This document shows, piece after piece, positions 15,734 through 19,156 of a stretch of 19,156 nt of DNA; the stretch's first letter is position 1, and every line of letters begins with the position of its first letter. Origin of the DNA: JAIBBG01 sp031417525. Lineage in GTDB: Bacteria; Bacteroidota; Bacteroidia; Flavobacteriales_D; Sanyastnellaceae. Where the stretch lies: NCBI GenBank assembly GCA_031417525.1, contig JANOVT010000383.1, positions 1-19,156 of the forward strand, read 5' to 3'. The notes under the pieces were generated by a model that saw only the letters and a program-made list of their open reading frames with translations, was not told the DNA's origin and made no database searches. The position numbers were made by a program, and so were the translations under genes.

Positions 15734-16168
15734 ATGATACGTTATCAATATCAAATAATTCGTTATGTGCACGATCAGTTTACTGGAGAATTCGTGAACG
15801 TAGGTTTGGTGCTATACGCACCCCGTATGCTTTTTTTAAAAGCCCGCGTTACCGATGCATTCTCCAGGGTTACCGGAATGTTCCCCGAAGCCAACGAAGT
15901 TTTTATTCGAAGCACATTGCAGGAATTTGCAAATAGGATTGATGAATATTCTTTTGAATTAAGACAGATTGAAAAGTCTGTTGATGATCTGGCGTTTATT
16001 ACTGAGGCCATATTGCCAAAAGACGAAAGTGCTTTGCTGTTGACAGAAGTTAAATCTGCTATAGATTCCGATGTAGAGATCGCGTTCGATGATTTGTTCA
16101 TGCAGATGGTGACGAAGTATATTCGCCAAGAGGCATCATTTGCACAATTGGATATCAACGACAATTGA
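15734..16168 (+). CDS. DUF3037 family protein
   Basis: A 144-residue cytosolic protein starting 12 bases after hsdS. The N-terminal motif (YQYQIIRYVHDQFTGEFVNV, then GLVLYAP) is the DUF3037 signature, with a first strand followed by (E)FVNVGLVL. The rest is mainly helical and acidic. The family's biochemical role is not known to me; members are often found beside HipA-like kinase genes, but none is seen here. Its place between hsdS and a probable toxin-antitoxin pair makes it part of the cargo of the restriction operon. Confidence 0.8.
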   Translation: MIRYQYQIIRYVHDQFTGEFVNVGLVLYAPRMLFLKARVTDAFSRVTGMFPEANEVFIRSTLQEFANRIDEYSFELRQIEKSVDDLAFITEAILPKDESALLLTEVKSAIDSDVEIAFDDLFMQMVTKYIRQEASFAQLDINDN

Positions 16169-16187
16169 GAGAAAACAGGATCAAAAT

Positions 16188-17273
16188 ATGAGCAAAGACT
16201 TAACCAACTCCAGCGTTGACAGAAAGAATATCCTGAATAACAATCTTGCTATACAAGAGCTTTATGATCAGGTTGGTTTTTACGGAGTTAAGTTTGAAGG
16301 TAAATATCGGTTCACACGTCAACAACTGGTTCAGTATTTCGAGGTGGACATCAGAACCATTGAGCGAATTGTAGAAAACAACAAATCAGAATTGGAGCAA
16401 AGTGGATATGAGCTCTTCACAGGCAATAAACTGCGTCTTTTCAAAGACCAGGTAGCTGAATATCTGGCAGATGCGAAGGAAAAGGCGGATGTCTCCGACA
16501 TGAATGTCGGAGACATCGTGCAACGGTATGAAAATGAGTTGGATAGCTGGGCTAAAGCTCCGCAACTGTCAGTTTTTACTTATAAGGCATTTTTGAATTT
16601 AGGGATGCTTTTAACAGAATCCGAAAAAGCACAGCGATTGCGTGCCTCGATACTCGACATTGTAATTGATGTATTGCAGAAAAAGTTGGGTGGAAAAACG
16701 AAATACATCAACCAGCGAGAAGAAGAGTTTTTACCTAGTGCAATACGAGAATACAACTACAGGAAAGAATTTACGGATGCTCTGGATTTTTACGTAGTGG
16801 AAAATAAATTCAAGTACGGCCAATTGACGGATAAGATCTACAAGAGTATTTTTAAAGAAAACGCAAAAGAGTACCGTCAAATTCTCAAACTCAGCACAAA
16901 AGAAAGTGTCCGTAGTACGATGTATTCTGAAGTGTTGGATTTGATCGCCGGTTATGAAAATGGATATGCAAAACACCTCGAGACCGAATTCAATAAGGTC
17001 AGTAGAAAGTTAAGTTTATCAGAGGCGCATGAATTATTTCGCAAGTATGAAGAGGTCACAGAGGCAACGCTAATGCCATTGAGGGAAAAAGCACGCAGCC
17101 TTATGGCAAGTCGCGATCTGGCATTCCGCGAAGCACTTCACGAAAAATTAAAGGATTACATTAACGAAGTAAGTCCAGAGGAATATGAAAAATTTCTGGG
17201 TGAGCGAAGTATGGATTTAGAGAAGAGGCTGGAAGATAATATGGATGTTTTCAAACGCTTAAAAGATCGATAG
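16188..17273 (+). CDS. RhuM/KilA-like DNA-binding protein, probable antitoxin partner of the Doc toxin
   Basis: A 361-residue protein. I use ATG 16188, 19 bases after the DUF3037 stop; an in-frame TTG at 16140 would overlap that gene. Residues ~38-85 look like a helix-turn-helix (RFTRQQLVQYFEVDIRTIERI). The middle (~125-245) resembles RhuM/phage antirepressor-type proteins, with a TDKIYKSIFKENAKEYR segment (214-230) like the TDxIYxxIFGxTAKEYR motif of that group. The C-terminal ~100 residues are charged helices. It sits 1 base before the Doc gene, the usual antitoxin-toxin arrangement. A 30-base palindrome falls in the linker between the HTH and the middle domain (codons ~101-110). The antitoxin role is inferred from context. 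Confidence 0.6.
   Translation: MSKDLTNSSVDRKNILNNNLAIQELYDQVGFYGVKFEGKYRFTRQQLVQYFEVDIRTIERIVENNKSELEQSGYELFTGNKLRLFKDQVAEYLADAKEKADVSDMNVGDIVQRYENELDSWAKAPQLSVFTYKAFLNLGMLLTESEKAQRLRASILDIVIDVLQKKLGGKTKYINQREEEFLPSAIREYNYRKEFTDALDFYVVENKFKYGQLTDKIYKSIFKENAKEYRQILKLSTKESVRSTMYSEVLDLIAGYENGYAKHLETEFNKVSRKLSLSEAHELFRKYEEVTEATLMPLREKARSLMASRDLAFREALHEKLKDYINEVSPEEYEKFLGERSMDLEKRLEDNMDVFKRLKDR
16488..16517 (+). repeat. 30-base perfect inverted repeat inside the RhuM-like gene
   Basis: GATGTCTCCGACAT (16488-16501) and ATGTCGGAGACATC (16504-16517) are perfect 14-base complements separated by GA. It encodes DVSDMNVGDI between two domains of the protein. Confidence 0.85.
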
Positions 17274-17274
17274 A

Positions 17275-17763
17275 ATGGCATTCAATTATTTTTCTACCAA
17301 CTATGCTATTCGGATTCATGATAAGATCATTGAAATTTCAGGAGGCATCGGCGGCATAAAAACATACGGCAATTTGGATAGCCCACTCGCCCACATTCAA
17401 AATGACGACTATTATCCGACGTTCGAAGACAAACTGACACATTTGGTATTTTCATTCAATAAGTTTCATGCCTTCAACGATGGAAATAAAAGAACATCTA
17501 TAGCGATGGGAGCATTTTTTCTAGAGGTGAATGGGCTTGATGGTTATGTCGACAAATTCATTATTGAGATGGAGAATATTGCGGTCACCGTTGCGGATAA
17601 TGTCATCGATAAAAACTTATTACAAGAAATAATCACTTCCATAATCAATGAAGTAGATTACAATGAAGGACTCAAATTGAAAATCATTGAAGCATTAAGC
17701 CAAGTCGATCCAGAAAACGAACAATTGAACATCGGAGTAGATTTTTATAAAGACTTGTTTTAA
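17275..17763 (+). CDS. Fic/Doc family toxin (death-on-curing type)
   Basis: A 162-residue Fic-fold protein. The catalytic loop is H65-A-F-N-D69-G-N71-K-R73, with the Doc-like lysine in the GN(K)R position and without the second arginine of the AMPylating Fic motif (HPFxxGNGRxxR). In Doc this form phosphorylates EF-Tu and stops translation, so kinase-type activity is the best inference. Upstream are SGGIGGIKTYGNLDSPLAHI (22-41) and helix EDKLTHLVFS, which match the Doc N-terminus. The last ~35 residues extend beyond the ~126 residues of phage P1 Doc. It starts 1 base after its probable antitoxin, and hsdR begins directly after its stop. Confidence 0.85.
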   Translation: MAFNYFSTNYAIRIHDKIIEISGGIGGIKTYGNLDSPLAHIQNDDYYPTFEDKLTHLVFSFNKFHAFNDGNKRTSIAMGAFFLEVNGLDGYVDKFIIEMENIAVTVADNVIDKNLLQEIITSIINEVDYNEGLKLKIIEALSQVDPENEQLNIGVDFYKDLF

Positions 17764-19156
17764 ATGAACGAAACCGAAACCAGAGCCGAACTAATAGATC
17801 CCAAGCTGCGAGCTTGCGGCTGGGGCGTGGTGGAGGGTTCAAGAATCTCACGTGAGTTTCATATTGCACCCGGCAAAATTCAGTCAGGTAGTGCCCGATC
17901 GAAAAAACTCATTGCCGACTACGTGCTCGTTTACAAAGGAATTAAACTCGCTGTAATCGAAGCCAAAAGTGATGAGCTGGAAGTAGGAGAAGGTGTTGCG
18001 CAGGCAAAACTCTATGCTCAAAAACTGGAACTGGAAACTACTTACGCTACCAACGGCAAAGAGATATATAGCATCTGCTTAAAAACGGCAGAGGAAGGTT
18101 TGGTTGAGAATTATTTAAGTCCCGAAGAACTGTGGAATAAAACGTTTCCGGCAACTGCCGCCCCTGTCGATCAATCGGCAGAAGCATGGCGCGAAAAATT
18201 CCTGGCTGTTCCGTTTGAAGATGTGGGCGGTACAAAAGGAGCGCGCTATTATCAGGAGCTGGCGATCAACCATACCATGGATGCCATTGCGGATCATAAG
18301 CAACGCATTCTATTAACCCTTGCCACCGGCACGGGTAAAACCTTTATCGCTTTTCAGATTGCCTGGAAACTTTTTCAGACACGTTGGAATTTGAAACGAG
18401 ATGGAAGTCGAAGACCTCGTATTTTATTTTTAGCAGATAGAAACATTCTCGCTGACCAGGCTTTTAATTCTTTTTCAGCATTTGCAGAAGATGCGCTTGT
18501 TCGTATCAAACCAAAAGAGATTAGTAAGAAAGGAAAAGTGCCTACCAATGGCAGCATCTTCTTTACCATTTTCCAGACGTTCATGACCAACCGGAAAGAG
18601 GGCGGGGAAAGTGAAGTGACAGCCCCCATTGCCGCAGATCTGCGTATCGAATACAGCAGCGACCAATACAATTTTGGTCAGTACCCCAATGATTATTTTG
18701 ATTTCATCATCATAGATGAGTGTCATCGTGGTGGCGCCAATGATGAAAGCAACTGGCGTGCGATCCTCGACTATTTTTCTCCGGCGGTTCAACTCGGCTT
18801 GACAGCCACACCCAAACGCAAAGACAATGTCGATACTTACAAATACTTTGGCGAACCAGTTTATGTCTACTCGCTGAAAGAAGGAATCAACGATGGCTTT
18901 TTGACGCCATTCAAAGTTAAAAGAATCAAGACAACGCTGGATGACTACATCTATACTAGCGACGACCAGGTGATCGAAGGTGAAATAGAAGAAGGCAAAC
19001 TTTACGTCGAATCAGATTTTAATAAGCTCATTGAGATCAAAGCACGGGAAGAAAAACGCGTACGGATTTATATGGATGAGGCCAATCAAAAAGAGAAGGC
19101 CATCATATTCTGTGCGACACAACAACACGCTGCGGCCGTGCGTGACCTCGTGAATC
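17764..19156 (+). CDS. hsdR: Type I restriction endonuclease subunit HsdR (partial, cut by window edge)
   Basis: The ATG follows the Doc stop with no gap, and 464 codons are visible before the window ends. The N-terminus has a PD-(D/E)xK nuclease core: D52 (LIADYVLVY) and E66-A-K68 (LAVIEAK), followed by QAKLYAQKL. The superfamily 2 motor has a Walker A motif (LATGTGKT, 186-193), a DECH box (D318-E-C-H321) and motif III LTATP (346-350). It is the ATP-driven translocase and nuclease of the type I complex. The C-terminal motor motifs and HsdM/S-binding region lie outside the window. All visible catalytic residues are intact, so the system looks functional up to this edge. Confidence 0.95.
   Translation, partial: MNETETRAELIDPKLRACGWGVVEGSRISREFHIAPGKIQSGSARSKKLIADYVLVYKGIKLAVIEAKSDELEVGEGVAQAKLYAQKLELETTYATNGKEIYSICLKTAEEGLVENYLSPEELWNKTFPATAAPVDQSAEAWREKFLAVPFEDVGGTKGARYYQELAINHTMDAIADHKQRILLTLATGTGKTFIAFQIAWKLFQTRWNLKRDGSRRPRILFLADRNILADQAFNSFSAFAEDALVRIKPKEISKKGKVPTNGSIFFTIFQTFMTNRKEGGESEVTAPIAADLRIEYSSDQYNFGQYPNDYFDFIIIDECHRGGANDESNWRAILDYFSPAVQLGLTATPKRKDNVDTYKYFGEPVYVYSLKEGINDGFLTPFKVKRIKTTLDDYIYTSDDQVIEGEIEEGKLYVESDFNKLIEIKAREEKRVRIYMDEANQKEKAIIFCATQQHAAAVRDLVN

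Noticed and set aside
16140..16187. TTG at 16140 as the start of the RhuM-like gene
   Set aside because: It would overlap the end of the DUF3037 gene and adds a stretch without domain character; ATG at 16188 fits the operon spacing.
17802..17816. CAAGCT/AGCTTG inverted repeat early in hsdR
   Set aside because: Only 6-base arms; too short to claim a regulatory role.

Overview
The window looks like a chromosomal segment from a member of the Bacteroidota. Three large secreted proteins end in type IX secretion (T9SS) sorting domains: two type A and one type B (gliding/CHU_C-like). Candidate promoters fit the Bacteroidota TTG-N~20-TAnnTTTG pattern, and the sensor kinase carries the TPR/HisKA_3 layout common in that phylum. 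The genus cannot be told from the sequence.

Left part (1-2858): the last 41 codons of a probable outer-membrane beta-barrel protein, then on the minus strand a two-component pair, a TPR sensor histidine kinase and a NarL/LuxR-type response regulator overlapping by 4 bases.

Middle (3074-10928): three exported proteins on the plus strand. The first has two tandem ~215-residue modules and a type A tail, the second is a beta-lactamase-family serine hydrolase with a type A tail, and the third is a 1368-residue surface protein (seven-unit SBBP-like propeller, second propeller-like region, seven Ig-like domains, type B tail). From about 3600 to 6450 the DNA is clearly richer in G+C than its flanks (hand-counted 60-base samples near 60% inside, 25% just after 6480). 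The block begins inside the first gene and ends inside the sorting domain of the second, which suggests a recombined segment.

Right part (10929-19156): an accessory, defence-type region. A 461-base gap rich in hairpins leads to a small HTH/coiled-coil protein of unknown role. Then come a DUF2188-like protein paired with an uncharacterised TIR/deoxyribosyltransferase-like protein, and a tight operon hsdM-hsdS-DUF3037-RhuM-like-Doc-hsdR, cut off by the window edge inside hsdR. HsdM and HsdS should form the modification enzyme and add HsdR for cleavage. The three genes between hsdS and hsdR (a DUF3037 protein and a probable DNA-binding protein/Doc-toxin pair) are cargo inside the restriction operon.

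The most interesting points are the cargo inside the type I operon, the DUF2188/TIR-like pair beside it, the hairpin cluster with alternative pairings, a 30-base palindrome inside the RhuM-like gene, and the compositional mosaic across two T9SS genes.
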